Assembly: GCA_052066835.1 (NCBI GenBank)
Contig: JBQHRJ010000008.1
Reading direction: 5' to 3' (one strand)
Length of the DNA stretch: 64,000 bases
Origin: UBA2821 sp902763335
Lineage (GTDB): Bacteria; Bacillota; Clostridia; Lachnospirales; Lachnospiraceae
Shown here piece after piece: positions 47,796 to 55,189 of the stretch; positions within the stretch are counted from its first letter, which is position 1; every line of letters begins with the position of its first letter. The notes below the pieces were generated by a model. It had not been told where the DNA came from. It ran no database searches and saw only the letters and a list, made by a program, of their open reading frames with translations. The position numbers were made by a program, and so were the translations under genes.

Positions 47796-48061
47796 TTTGA
47801 TTTCAGGGGAATATTCTTCATACGCTTCATTTTTTCTTTTATGTCCTCGACTACTGCCGCCGCCTGCTCAACTGTACGTTCCACAGGACTTTTTCCTCTC
47901 CACAGCCATGTAAGAAATCCAAAAATTCCGGCCAGTAAAACAAAAAATACTATAACTGTGATTGAATCATCGTTGAACTGTCCCGTCAGCTGATCATATA
48001 CTCCACCATATACTGCCAGACCAAGACATATTATGCACAGCCCTATCCATATCTTTCTCAT
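47759..48061 (-). CDS. Small two-helix membrane protein, first gene of the sensor operon
   Basis: 100 residues from ATG 48061 (AAGGAG seven bases upstream); a longer frame to 48193 runs into repeat A3 and is rejected. Two hydrophobic segments (IWIGLCIICLGLAVYGGVY and ITVIVFFVLLAGIFGFLTWLW) are followed by a basic, helical tail (VERTVEQAAAVVEDIKEKMKR). It overlaps the next gene by 37 bases. Function unknown. Repeat A3 lies 37 bp upstream. Confidence 0.6.
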   Translation of the reverse strand: MRKIWIGLCIICLGLAVYGGVYDQLTGQFNDDSITVIVFFVLLAGIFGFLTWLWRGKSPVERTVEQAAAVVEDIKEKMKRMKNIPLKSKCEYGNSELSVR

Positions 48062-48097
48062 ATTTTCTCTCCTTGTATAATAATTATTATAAAATAT

Positions 48098-48260
48098 TTG
48101 CGAAACTTTCCCTTTATAAAAAACCTGTGCAATTTTTAGGCTGCAACGCTCACACGTTTCCACTATCTTCGGCTGGCAGCGGTACATAAGCAACCAAAAT
48201 ACGGTTGCTAAGTACCGGCCGCCTCAGAATTTCGCTTATGCAGCCTATAAATTTGCCCCC
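48098..48260 (-). repeat. Structured palindromic repeat, family A copy 3
   Basis: About 163 bp, same orientation as copy 2. The left end TTGCGAAAC is kept, while the matching right end is lost. The inner stem pairs GCAATTTTTAGGCTGCA with TGCAGCCTATAAATTTGC, less perfectly than in copy 2. The core motifs CACTATCTTCGGCTGGCAGC and CCGGCCGCCTCAGAAT are present. The internal hairpin is GGTACATAAGCAAC / GTTGCTAAGTACC, differing from copy 2 by a paired C-G to T-A change. It lies in the leader of the sensor operon. Confidence 0.85.
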
Positions 48261-48325
48261 TGAATTATATAAATTATAAAATAATAATAGTTTTGTTGTC
48301 AACTAGCCAAATGGACAGTGTTTTA

Positions 48326-48742
48326 TTATAATTGCTTTTTCATCCATATGTGAGGACATCCTTCATCGTCTTCAACTGCTCCGAATTCAACATATCCTGA
48401 TTTTATATAAAATTTTTTAACTCTGCATTGTGCATGAAGTGCAATAGAGACTCCGCCTTTACTTTTCACAAGTTTTTCCGCCTCGCGTATCATTTTGCTT
48501 CCAATATTCAATCCTCTATATTCCCTGATTACAGCTAATCTTCCAAGAACGAACTCACCATGTATACCATTACTAAATACCCTGCATGTTGCAACCGGAA
48601 TATTATTATCATACATAACTATTTGATACGCTACATTATCAACATCATCAAATTCATTTTTAAACCCCTGTTCCTCCATAAATACCTTCTGCCTCACATT
48701 TTTGGCATCATCTGCCAGAAAATCATATACTTTAATCTGCAT
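48326..48742 (-). CDS. GNAT-family N-acetyltransferase
   Basis: 138 residues. The acetyl-CoA-binding motif A region reads LGRLAVIREYRGLNIGSKMI (R/Q-x-x-G-x-G/A type), followed by LVKSKGGVSIALHAQ and the C-terminal FYIKSGYVEFGAVEDDEGCPHIWM typical of ElaA/YjcF-like members. Substrate unknown. Its start is 10 bases beyond the stop of the broken TetR gene, whose end supplies the AGGAA site, so it was probably the last gene of the ABC-TetR operon. Confidence 0.88.
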   Translation of the reverse strand: MQIKVYDFLADDAKNVRQKVFMEEQGFKNEFDDVDNVAYQIVMYDNNIPVATCRVFSNGIHGEFVLGRLAVIREYRGLNIGSKMIREAEKLVKSKGGVSIALHAQCRVKKFYIKSGYVEFGAVEDDEGCPHIWMKKQL

Positions 48743-48752
48743 AGTAATTCAT

Positions 48753-49255
48753 CTATTCCTCATTTGTACTTTCTTCAAATATATACTCAAACATTTTCTC
48801 AAAAATCATGTCAATATTCTGATCCAGAACATCCTGATGCAGTGCCTCCTTTTGCGACACACACAGTGCCATCATACGCAGAAAATTAACAAACACCTTT
48901 GCATCTACGCCCTCTCTTACCCCTTCCATGATAGACAGTAAATACTGTCCTGATGGTATATGACCATATGGAGGAGTCTTTTTCCCTCCTCCGTGGTCAT
49001 CTTTTCCCGTCCGTTCAAAAATGTGTGAATAGCCTCCATAGTCTTAGCACGTTCATATCTGATAAGTTCAATTACAAATTCTTCCTTTGATTCAAAGAAA
49101 TTGTAAAAAGTACTTTTTCCTATCCCTGCTGCATTCGTTATTTTGGTAACGGATGCATGTGTAAGTCCATAATTTTTTATAAGCTCCATCCCCGCTTCAA
49201 ACATCTTCTCTTTTATATCTGACTTTTCTTCTTCTGAAAAAACTCTGATTGGCAT
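48753..49255 (-). pseudogene. TetR-family regulator with internal deletion/frameshift
   Basis: The frame from ATG 49255 (GAGGAAG upstream) gives a normal TetR DNA-binding domain (GMELIKNYGLTHASVTKITNAAGIGKSTFYNFFESKEEFV) and then YHQDSIYCLSWKG and a stop at 48917. The continuing C-terminal domain is in another frame: QYLLSIMEGVREGVDAKVFVNF...MFEYIFEESTNEE, stopping at 48753. Intact relatives have a longer stretch between these parts, so a deletion with frameshift is likely. It would have regulated the adjacent ABC exporter, which is itself truncated. Confidence 0.75.
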
Positions 49256-49277
49256 TTTTCTTCCTCACATATACATT

Positions 49278-49793
49278 TTATCTAATGCTCCAGTTTCCTG
49301 CCCGGCTCTGTTCCTGCCAAAGGTGTGCATACATTCCATCCTTTTCAAGCAGTTCTGTATGTGTACCTGTCTCCCGTACATTTCCGTCATCAAGTACCAC
49401 TATCTGATCAGCATTCATAATTGACTGAAGTCTGTGTGCAACTATAATAACTGTTTTATCAAAAACCAGTTCACTGATTGCCGACTGAATCAATACTTCA
49501 TTTTCCGGATCAAGAGACGCAGTTGCCTCATCCAGCAGGACAATAGGTGCATCCTTTGAAAGTGCTCTTGCTATTGATATTTGCTGCTTTTCTCCACCTG
49601 AAAGTGTCGAACCGCCTTCTCCCACCATTGTATCATAACCATCCGGTAAAGACATTATAAATTCATGACAAGATGCTTTTTTTGCCGCCTCAATCACTTC
49701 TTCTCTCGTCGCATCTTCTTTTCCCATTTTTATATTCTGCTCGATTGTATCATGGAACAGTATAATGGTCTCATAAATTAAGACACTGAACAC
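49278..49793 (-). pseudogene. C-terminal fragment of an ABC exporter ATPase
   Basis: About 160 residues of a type I ABC exporter's nucleotide-binding domain: signature LSGGEKQQ, Walker B IVLLDEATASLDPENE and switch His IIVAHRLQS. The membrane domain and Walker A are missing. Homology starts around ILFHDTIEQN (about 49755), and the first dozen codons of the frame come from adjacent insertion-sequence DNA. The transporter was interrupted by the IS3-type element and its upstream part has been lost from this site. Confidence 0.82.
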
Positions 49794-50290
49794 GACATTT
49801 CTTAATGAATCTGATATACTATAGCCAATAAGTGAAAGAAGGTACTTATTATGTCCAGATCAAGAAGAAATTTCAGTGCTGAATTTAAAACCAACCTCGT
49901 ACTCCAGCCGCTTAAAGGAGAAAAAGAACTTAATGTCCTTGCTGTTGAAAACGATATTCAACCAAATCTCCTACGCAACTGGAAGAAGGAATTCCTTGCA
50001 AATGCTTCTCTTGCTTTTGATAACAAGAGGGAAGACAATCTCCGGGAAAAACTTGCCGAAGAACGCAAGGAAAAAGCCGAATACGCCAAAAAGGTTGGTC
50101 AACTTACTATGCAGGTTGACTGGCTCAAAAAAAAATCTGAAGAAGTTGTCGGACCTGACTACGAGAGTAAATTTAGTCCGAAGCCTTTCGACGACTAAAG
50201 AATTGCCAGTTTCTACCGGTGCAAAGTTGCTTGGAATCAATCCTTATTGCTGATTCCAGTTTCTATCGCAATCCTGTCAGACAGATCCAT
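49777..50290 (+). mobile_element. IS3-family insertion sequence remnant
   Basis: Contains an intact orfA (49851-50198) and the beginning of orfB in the -1 frame (ELPVSTGAKLLGIN, with SSFYRNPVRQ appearing a few bases later in a different frame). A nine-A run at 50127-50135 is the expected programmed frameshift site. The rest of orfB, including the DDE catalytic core, is gone after about 50290. The left edge abuts the ABC fragment. Exact ends are unclear because the right terminus is missing. Confidence 0.75.
49851..50198 (+). CDS. IS3-family transposase OrfA
   Basis: 115 residues starting MSRSRRNFSAEFKTNLVLQP, the helix-turn-helix part of IS3-family transposases (EKELNVLAVENDIQPNLLRNWKKEF), then a leucine-zipper-like coiled coil (EERKEKAEYAKKVGQLTMQVDWLKKK). 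It normally acts as the DNA-binding and regulatory partner of the OrfAB fusion made by frameshifting. Since orfB is truncated, this copy cannot transpose on its own. GAAAGAAGG upstream serves as a ribosome-binding site. Confidence 0.85.
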   Translation: MSRSRRNFSAEFKTNLVLQPLKGEKELNVLAVENDIQPNLLRNWKKEFLANASLAFDNKREDNLREKLAEERKEKAEYAKKVGQLTMQVDWLKKKSEEVVGPDYESKFSPKPFDD

Positions 50291-50585
50291 CTGTCCTTCT
50301 TTTTTGTAATAAGCCATATCTGCTCCTTCCTAGCAGATAGCAATCGATATCTTAACTATATCACATCTGCCAGAAGAATCTATTGCAAAAGTAAATTAGA
50401 CTTTTTTAGTCATTTTCAGTTGTCAAAGTACAGGTTTAATTTTTCATTCTAGGGGCTTTATACTTACATTATACGCACGCCATGTGTCCAATAAAAAGGA
50501 CAACTATGAATTCAAACGATTCTTATTTCATGTGCTATCATAATTATAACAAGAACCATTTCTTATGTGTCGCATTTCAGGCGAC
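50291..50585. other. Non-coding junction between IS remnant and integrative-element relics
   Basis: No convincing gene. Contains only short hairpins, GTCC-AATAAAAA-GGAC near 50487 and GTCGC-ATTTCAG-GCGAC (about 50569-50585), the latter next to an A-run. It probably represents fused ends after deletions. Confidence 0.5.
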
Positions 50586-50617
50586 AAAAAAAGGACGCAG
50601 AATCTCTCCCACGTCCT
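50586..50617 (-). terminator. Terminator after the DUF6674-like remnant
   Basis: Minus strand AGGACG and CGTCCT arms (50617-50612 and 50597-50592) with a 14-base loop, followed by seven T. It is placed right after the stop at 50623. Confidence 0.72.
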
Positions 50618-50622
50618 CAAAA

Positions 50623-51464
50623 CTATCTGGCTTTATCTTCCCTTACCTTCGATACTTCCTTATGTGCCACTTCCTGCTTCACCACATCCACACCTCTGGC
50701 CTCAAATGCATCTGCATTATACTGATACTCCTGTGGCTCAGCGACCATCGGTGAATATACAACCTCTGCTTCTACTCGCTCAGCTTCTGCCCTCTCCGGC
50801 TCTGTCTGTTCCTGTGCTTTCGCATTCTCCATATGCTTTTCCTTATCAAGCTGCACATTCATAGCCAAATTATCAAGCTTATCAATCGAAGCGTCCAGAT
50901 GAAGTTCCATTGATACAAGTATCTTTTTCACTGCTTTCATAGGGGCAAGCACTGCCTTTGTAATGAAATGTTTCTGCTCTTTCTGTGAGTAATCCACCTC
51001 CGGCTTGTCAGCAAAAGTGCGGAATGCATTGGCTACTGTCTGACCTGCTTCACGAAATCCTTTTGCAAGAAGTGCTGTCTTTGCTATATCCTTATCCGTG
51101 GTCTTGATTGCGCCTCTTACATTTCCCCGGATATCAAGAAGTCTTTTCTTAATTCCTAAGAACTCAGACACCCTGTATAATGCAGATCTTCCCTTTGCCT
51201 TTGCTTCTTCGACTATGCCTTTTTTGCATTATTAACAAGTGTATCTTCCTGCATTTCTTTAATCTGATTCTGCATAATGGTGAGTTCTTCCGTCATGGAA
51301 TCAATCTTTTTCTCCAGTCCATCCACATAGCTGCATATCTCAAATACATCGTTTGCCTGCTCTTTCATGGCATTCTTCTTTAATAATTCGAGGAGTTCTC
51401 TTATGACCTCCTCATTGGTAAGTGTTTTTCCTGCTTCCATATCCATTCTGTTTCCTCCATTCAT
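50623..51464 (-). pseudogene. Broken DUF6674-like gene from an integrative element
   Basis: Two pieces in different frames match one protein type common on Lachnospiraceae conjugative elements. The first (51464-51213) reads LLELLKKNAMKEQANDVFEICSYVDGLEKKIDSMTEEL and ends in a stop. The second resumes at about 51214 with VEEAKAKGRSALYR and then VSEFLGIKKRLLDIRGNVRG..., continuing to 50623. The middle coiled-coil segment of the family is missing, so a deletion with frameshift has occurred. No function is known for the family. The C-terminal half could still be made from a GTG at 51171. Confidence 0.6.
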
Positions 51465-51505
51465 AAACGGGGCAGCCTTGGCCGCCCCTGTACCCTGATT
51501 ACTGA

Positions 51506-51802
51506 TTATCGAAAGGGCGTTGCCTCTTTGTCCTTCTCTTTATCGGGATTGCCATGATGTTTCTCTGCACTCTCTCTTGCCTTTTCGTTGCTCTTATCCT
51601 TTGCTTTCTCATATTCCGAGATAATCTCATTATAGAGTTTTTCCCTGAAATCCTTTGTGACCGGATAGCAGCCATCCTGATATACCGGCTTGCCCTGCTC
51701 ATCCACCTGTTTTGTCTTATAAGAAGGCATTGATACAAAGATTTTCTCTTTACCCTGCACGATATTGATGTTATTTACGATGAAACTGTCAATAATCTCT
51801 CC
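51506..51802 (-). pseudogene. Truncated SpoVG-family protein
   Basis: The readable part, DSFIVNNINIVQGKEKIFVSM through PSYKTKQV...GCYPVTKDFREKLYNEIISEYEKA, matches the C-terminal two thirds of SpoVG, an RNA- or DNA-binding regulator; on integrative elements SpoVG-like proteins carry extended charged tails as here (KHHGNPDKEKDKEATPF). The N-terminal beta-strands are missing: the frame closes at 51803 with no start codon equivalent. It lies 41 bp upstream of the DUF6674-like remnant, in the order seen on such elements. Confidence 0.6.
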
Positions 51803-52143
51803 TCACTGAGCAGTACCCACAAAATAGTTCCACCTACAACAACATATTTCAGAACCTCTATGACAAAGGAGCAGCCTTTTTGCTGACTGCTCCCACATAC
51901 GAAACACTATTTACATTCTTCCTAAACTTCTATACACAGTATCCAGAAATGTCTGCAATTATCTTCACAAGCTCAACTGACATACCTAAAACCTTTATAT
52001 TATTAAATATATGTCTTCTCACCAAGAGCAGAATCAACAATTTATTCTGCAACTTTTGACCATTTTTAATTCTTATTTGGCACGAAATTCTTTGAAACTA
52101 GTTTATAATGAGGATATGAAAACAACGAAAGGAGATTTTTAAA
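51803..52143. other. Gene-free stretch with one stem-loop
   Basis: No coding frame of note. GGAGCAG (51868-51874) and CTGCTCC (51887-51893) form a hairpin. A TATAAT box at 52104-52109 may serve the short plus-strand ORF that follows. The area marks the right edge of the decayed mobile region. Confidence 0.45.
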
Positions 52144-52227
52144 ATGAAAAAGAAAATTACAATATTTATCAATGATTTACTTGCTTTCTACTCAATATAT
52201 TTTAGCAATCATATCTATCGCTTCTAA
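52144..52227 (+). CDS. 27-residue ORF with strong ribosome-binding site
   Basis: MKKKITIFINDLLAFYSIYF followed by SNHIYRF. AAAGGAG lies nine bases before the ATG and TATAAT about 35 bases before. Length, basic start and hydrophobic middle recall precursor peptides or truncated signal sequences, but there is no Cys for a thiolactone and no partner genes such as agrB. It may be a relic of a larger gene. Confidence 0.3.
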   Translation: MKKKITIFINDLLAFYSIYFSNHIYRF

Positions 52228-52321
52228 CCTTTAAACACATCGTTTGTCAATTATCAACAACAAACGTATTATTATTTTATTGACAATCATATTTGTGTAG
52301 TGATAAATTTACTAATAACTA

Positions 52322-52696
52322 TTAATACAATTCTATTGGAAGACCATCTGGGTCACGAAAAAAAGTCATTCTTTTTTGTGTGTACTCGTCTAATCTAATT
52401 TTTTCAGTTTGGATTCCTTTTAAATTCAAACTTTTTACAGTTTCTTCAATATTTTCTACTTTAAAAGCTAAATGTCGCAATCCACAAGCCTCTGGTTCTG
52501 TTACTCTATCAGGTACGTTTTCCATACCAAATATTTCAAGCTCAATATCGCCCATCTTCAAGTCTAATTTATAATCATTTCTCTCTTTTCTATAATTCTC
52601 CCTTATAATAGGTAGTCCTAATTGCTCCACATAGAATTTTTTTGATTTCTCATAATCGGACACAATAATTGCAACATGATGTATTGAATCAAACAT
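52322..52696 (-). CDS. VOC-superfamily protein (glyoxalase I-like)
   Basis: 124 residues with two beta-alpha-beta-beta-beta units. Candidate metal ligands are His in IHHVAIIVSD, Glu in IELEIFGM, His in LRHLAFKVEN and Glu in DPDGLPIELY, the four positions expected for glyoxalase I. RDPDGLPIE is a close match to the GloA family. It follows mgsA by 61 bp as the last gene of the lactose/galactose operon, so conversion of the glutathione or bacillithiol-type hemithioacetal of methylglyoxal is plausible. Other VOC activities remain possible. Confidence 0.82.
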   Translation of the reverse strand: MFDSIHHVAIIVSDYEKSKKFYVEQLGLPIIRENYRKERNDYKLDLKMGDIELEIFGMENVPDRVTEPEACGLRHLAFKVENIEETVKSLNLKGIQTEKIRLDEYTQKRMTFFRDPDGLPIELY

Positions 52697-52757
52697 AGCC
52701 TATCAACTCCTTGTCTTATCGCAATCTATTTATAAATTACACAAATATATGTACGTA

Positions 52758-53234
52758 TTAAGCCTTTTCAAATTCTTTAACTCTATTCTCAATTGTATTT
52801 TTAAAGTTTTCAACCTGATGAATATACTCTTCATCCATCAATGAAGACTTAATAAGGAAATCTGCTGTTGCTTTATTATTTGCAATTGGAATATCATATA
52901 CTTGTGCAATTCGTAAAAGCGCTTTCACATCCGGGTCATGTGGCTGAGCTGCAAGTGGGTCAGAAAAGAAAATTACCATGTCTATATTTCCTTCGACAAT
53001 CTTTCCACCTATCTGCTGGTCTCCACCTAATGGTCCACTATTATATCCTCTTATCTCTAAACCTACACAATCTGCTATCATTCTAGCAGTTGTGCCTGTT
53101 CCAGATAATTTATGTTTGCTCAAAATATCCTTGTTTGCATGACACCATTTAATAATCTCATCTTTCTTTCCATCATGAGCTATTAAAGCTATTCTCTTTT
53201 GCCGTTTAATTGTCATTTCTACAAAATCAACCAT
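52758..53234 (-). CDS. mgsA: Methylglyoxal synthase
   Basis: 158 residues from the second ATG at 53234, which gives a six-base spacing to AAGGA; the ATG at 53240 touches it. Characteristic motifs are IALIAHDGKKDEII, LSGTGTTARMI, YNSGPLGGDQQIGG (catalytic Asp), FFSDPLAAQPHDPDVKALLRIA and IPIANNKATADF. It converts dihydroxyacetone phosphate to methylglyoxal and phosphate, bypassing lower glycolysis and freeing phosphate. It lies 40 bp after galM in the galactose operon, which would tie the bypass to high sugar influx. Confidence 0.95.
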   Translation of the reverse strand: MVDFVEMTIKRQKRIALIAHDGKKDEIIKWCHANKDILSKHKLSGTGTTARMIADCVGLEIRGYNSGPLGGDQQIGGKIVEGNIDMVIFFSDPLAAQPHDPDVKALLRIAQVYDIPIANNKATADFLIKSSLMDEEYIHQVENFKNTIENRVKEFEKA

Positions 53235-53274
53235 ATGCATTCCTTTCTGCTTAATATAAAGCTTTTAAAACACG

Positions 53275-54324
53275 TTACTGTAACTCAAACTTATATACTG
53301 TTCTTGAAACAAATTTAGTTCCTGCTTCTAATAAAGGGCTTGGAAATCTCTTATCATTACATGAATTAGGATAAAATTGTGTTTCAAGACATATTCCACT
53401 ATGCTTCCCATATGTAGAACCATCTTTTCCGGCTTGTCCGTTTAAAAAGTTACCTGTATAAATTTGTAATCCACATAAATCTGATAACACCGTCATACTA
53501 ATGCCAGATTCTGATGAATACAGCTTTGCAACTTTTTTTAATGTTCTGTCATTCTTAAAGATGTAATTATGGTCGTATCCGTTAGCAGTTCTCAAAGGCA
53601 AATATTCGCTATCAATATCTAAACCTATCTTTTTCTTCTTACGAAAATCCATTGGTGTACCACTAACCCCTATAATGTCACCTGTTGGAATCATTTCTTT
53701 ATCTATATCCAAAAAAGAATCTGAATAAATTTCCAGTTCATGTTCCAATATAGTTCCGCTGCTATGTCCATCTAAATTGAAGTATGTATGATTTGTTGGA
53801 TTAACAATAGTTGTTTTATCACTGCTCATAACATAATCAATCATTAATTCATTATTCTTTGTAAGAGTATATCGAATAGTCTGCTCTAAATCTCCCGGAA
53901 AGCCTTGCTCTAAATGTGGACTTACTCGATGAAACTCAACATATTCACCACTATCATCTGCACCTTTTTCTGAATAATACATTTGACAATGTGACCTTTT
54001 AAATCCGCTATGAAGATTGTTGTTTCCCTCATTAGCATCCAACTTATAATCCACACCTTCAATATTTACGCATGCACCTTTAATTCTATTAGCATTTCTT
54101 CCAACATACGCTCCCATTCCGGTTTCTGTATCAAAGTAGTCTTCCACTTTTTCAAATCCAAGAGTAACATCCCTTTTTATACCTTCTTTATCTATAATTG
54201 ATATAGCCAATATTAATGCTCCTAAATCTGAAACCTCTACTTGCATTCCACTTTTATTTTCAAGTAAGAATTTACTAACAATATCACCATTTTGAGTTTC
54301 TCCAAAATATTTTCTTTCTATCAT
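53275..54324 (-). CDS. galM: Aldose 1-epimerase (mutarotase)
   Basis: 349 residues from ATG 54324; a TTG at 54336, closer to the AAGGAG site, is an alternative start adding four residues. GalM motifs include VGRNANRIKGA, NNLHSGFK, NPTNHTYFNLDGH (His base), and YDHNYIFKN; the catalytic Glu is in GICLETQFYPNS. It interconverts beta- and alpha-D-galactose, producing the alpha anomer used by GalK after LacLM cleavage. It directly follows the AraC regulator gene, whose stop it touches. Confidence 0.93.
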   Translation of the reverse strand: MIERKYFGETQNGDIVSKFLLENKSGMQVEVSDLGALILAISIIDKEGIKRDVTLGFEKVEDYFDTETGMGAYVGRNANRIKGACVNIEGVDYKLDANEGNNNLHSGFKRSHCQMYYSEKGADDSGEYVEFHRVSPHLEQGFPGDLEQTIRYTLTKNNELMIDYVMSSDKTTIVNPTNHTYFNLDGHSSGTILEHELEIYSDSFLDIDKEMIPTGDIIGVSGTPMDFRKKKKIGLDIDSEYLPLRTANGYDHNYIFKNDRTLKKVAKLYSSESGISMTVLSDLCGLQIYTGNFLNGQAGKDGSTYGKHSGICLETQFYPNSCNDKRFPSPLLEAGTKFVSRTVYKFELQ

Positions 54325-54325
54325 C

Positions 54326-55171
54326 TTAGACAACACTCTCCTTACTTCTCTTACTATGCATTCTGTTTCGATATTCCCTTGGTGTCATCTTGTATCTATC
54401 CTTAAATACACGGTTAAATGTACGCTGACTTTCAAAGCCTGCATCAAGACTTATATTAGTTATAGACTCATTAGTGTTCTCCAAAGCTGAAATCGCATAA
54501 TTAAGTCTTATTCCATTTAAGTATTTATTAAAGTTACAATGAAATGTCTTTGCGAACATTCGAGATAGCACATATTTGCTAACTGCTAAATCATACGCCA
54601 TTTTTTCAAGATGTATATCTTCCCTGAAATTCTTTGCAATATATTCAACCGCACAGTATATTATATCGTCGCCTCCAACCAAATCTTTATCGGTCATTTC
54701 CATATCAGAAAATACATGGGCTAACATAATATGTACATATGCTTGAATTATCATTGGATTACCCTCTGTATTATTTGCCAGTGCTTTTATTGAATTTACA
54801 ATGTCCATATGCACATGTTCCTTATCAATTATCGGATATACCGGGCTGTACTTTTGTAAATCCTCATAAAAATTCTGTGTTAATGATGGGTCCAAGAATA
54901 AATATATAGCCTTATTTTCTCCTTGACCAAACACTTGATAATGATGGATAACATTTGGAAATACTATGGCAAAATCACCTTGCTCCATATGAAACAATTC
55001 TTGTCCTACACCCAATTCAACTGTACCATCTGTCACATAAATTATTTCTATTGCTTCATGCAAATGTGGCGGAACATGCACAGATTTTTTCCACTCTGCC
55101 GATACTCCTTCATTTCTTTTTTCATATGTCAATGGCACAAAATCATCTCCTATATACATGCTATCCATCAT
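54326..55171 (-). CDS. AraC-family regulator with cupin sensor, inside the gal operon
   Basis: 281 residues. An N-terminal cupin (HVPPHLHEAIEIIYVTDGTVEL...GDFAIVFPNVIHHYQ) would bind a sugar or sugar phosphate. The C-terminal 100 residues hold two helix-turn-helix motifs: HLEKMAYDLAVSKYVLSRMF and SITNISLDAGFESQRTFNRVF ending in MTPREYRNRM. Its place between galT and galM suggests autoregulation of the Leloir segment. It is distinct from the divergent AraC gene at 63515. No strong ribosome-binding site precedes the chosen start. Confidence 0.9.
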   Translation of the reverse strand: MMDSMYIGDDFVPLTYEKRNEGVSAEWKKSVHVPPHLHEAIEIIYVTDGTVELGVGQELFHMEQGDFAIVFPNVIHHYQVFGQGENKAIYLFLDPSLTQNFYEDLQKYSPVYPIIDKEHVHMDIVNSIKALANNTEGNPMIIQAYVHIMLAHVFSDMEMTDKDLVGGDDIIYCAVEYIAKNFREDIHLEKMAYDLAVSKYVLSRMFAKTFHCNFNKYLNGIRLNYAISALENTNESITNISLDAGFESQRTFNRVFKDRYKMTPREYRNRMHSKRSKESVV

Positions 55172-55189
55172 ACTTGTTCAAATTAATAA

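Noticed and set aside
48062..48193. A 44-residue extension of the first sensor-operon gene
   Set aside because: It is translated repeat A3; the internal ATG at 48061 has AAGGAG and begins a membrane helix.
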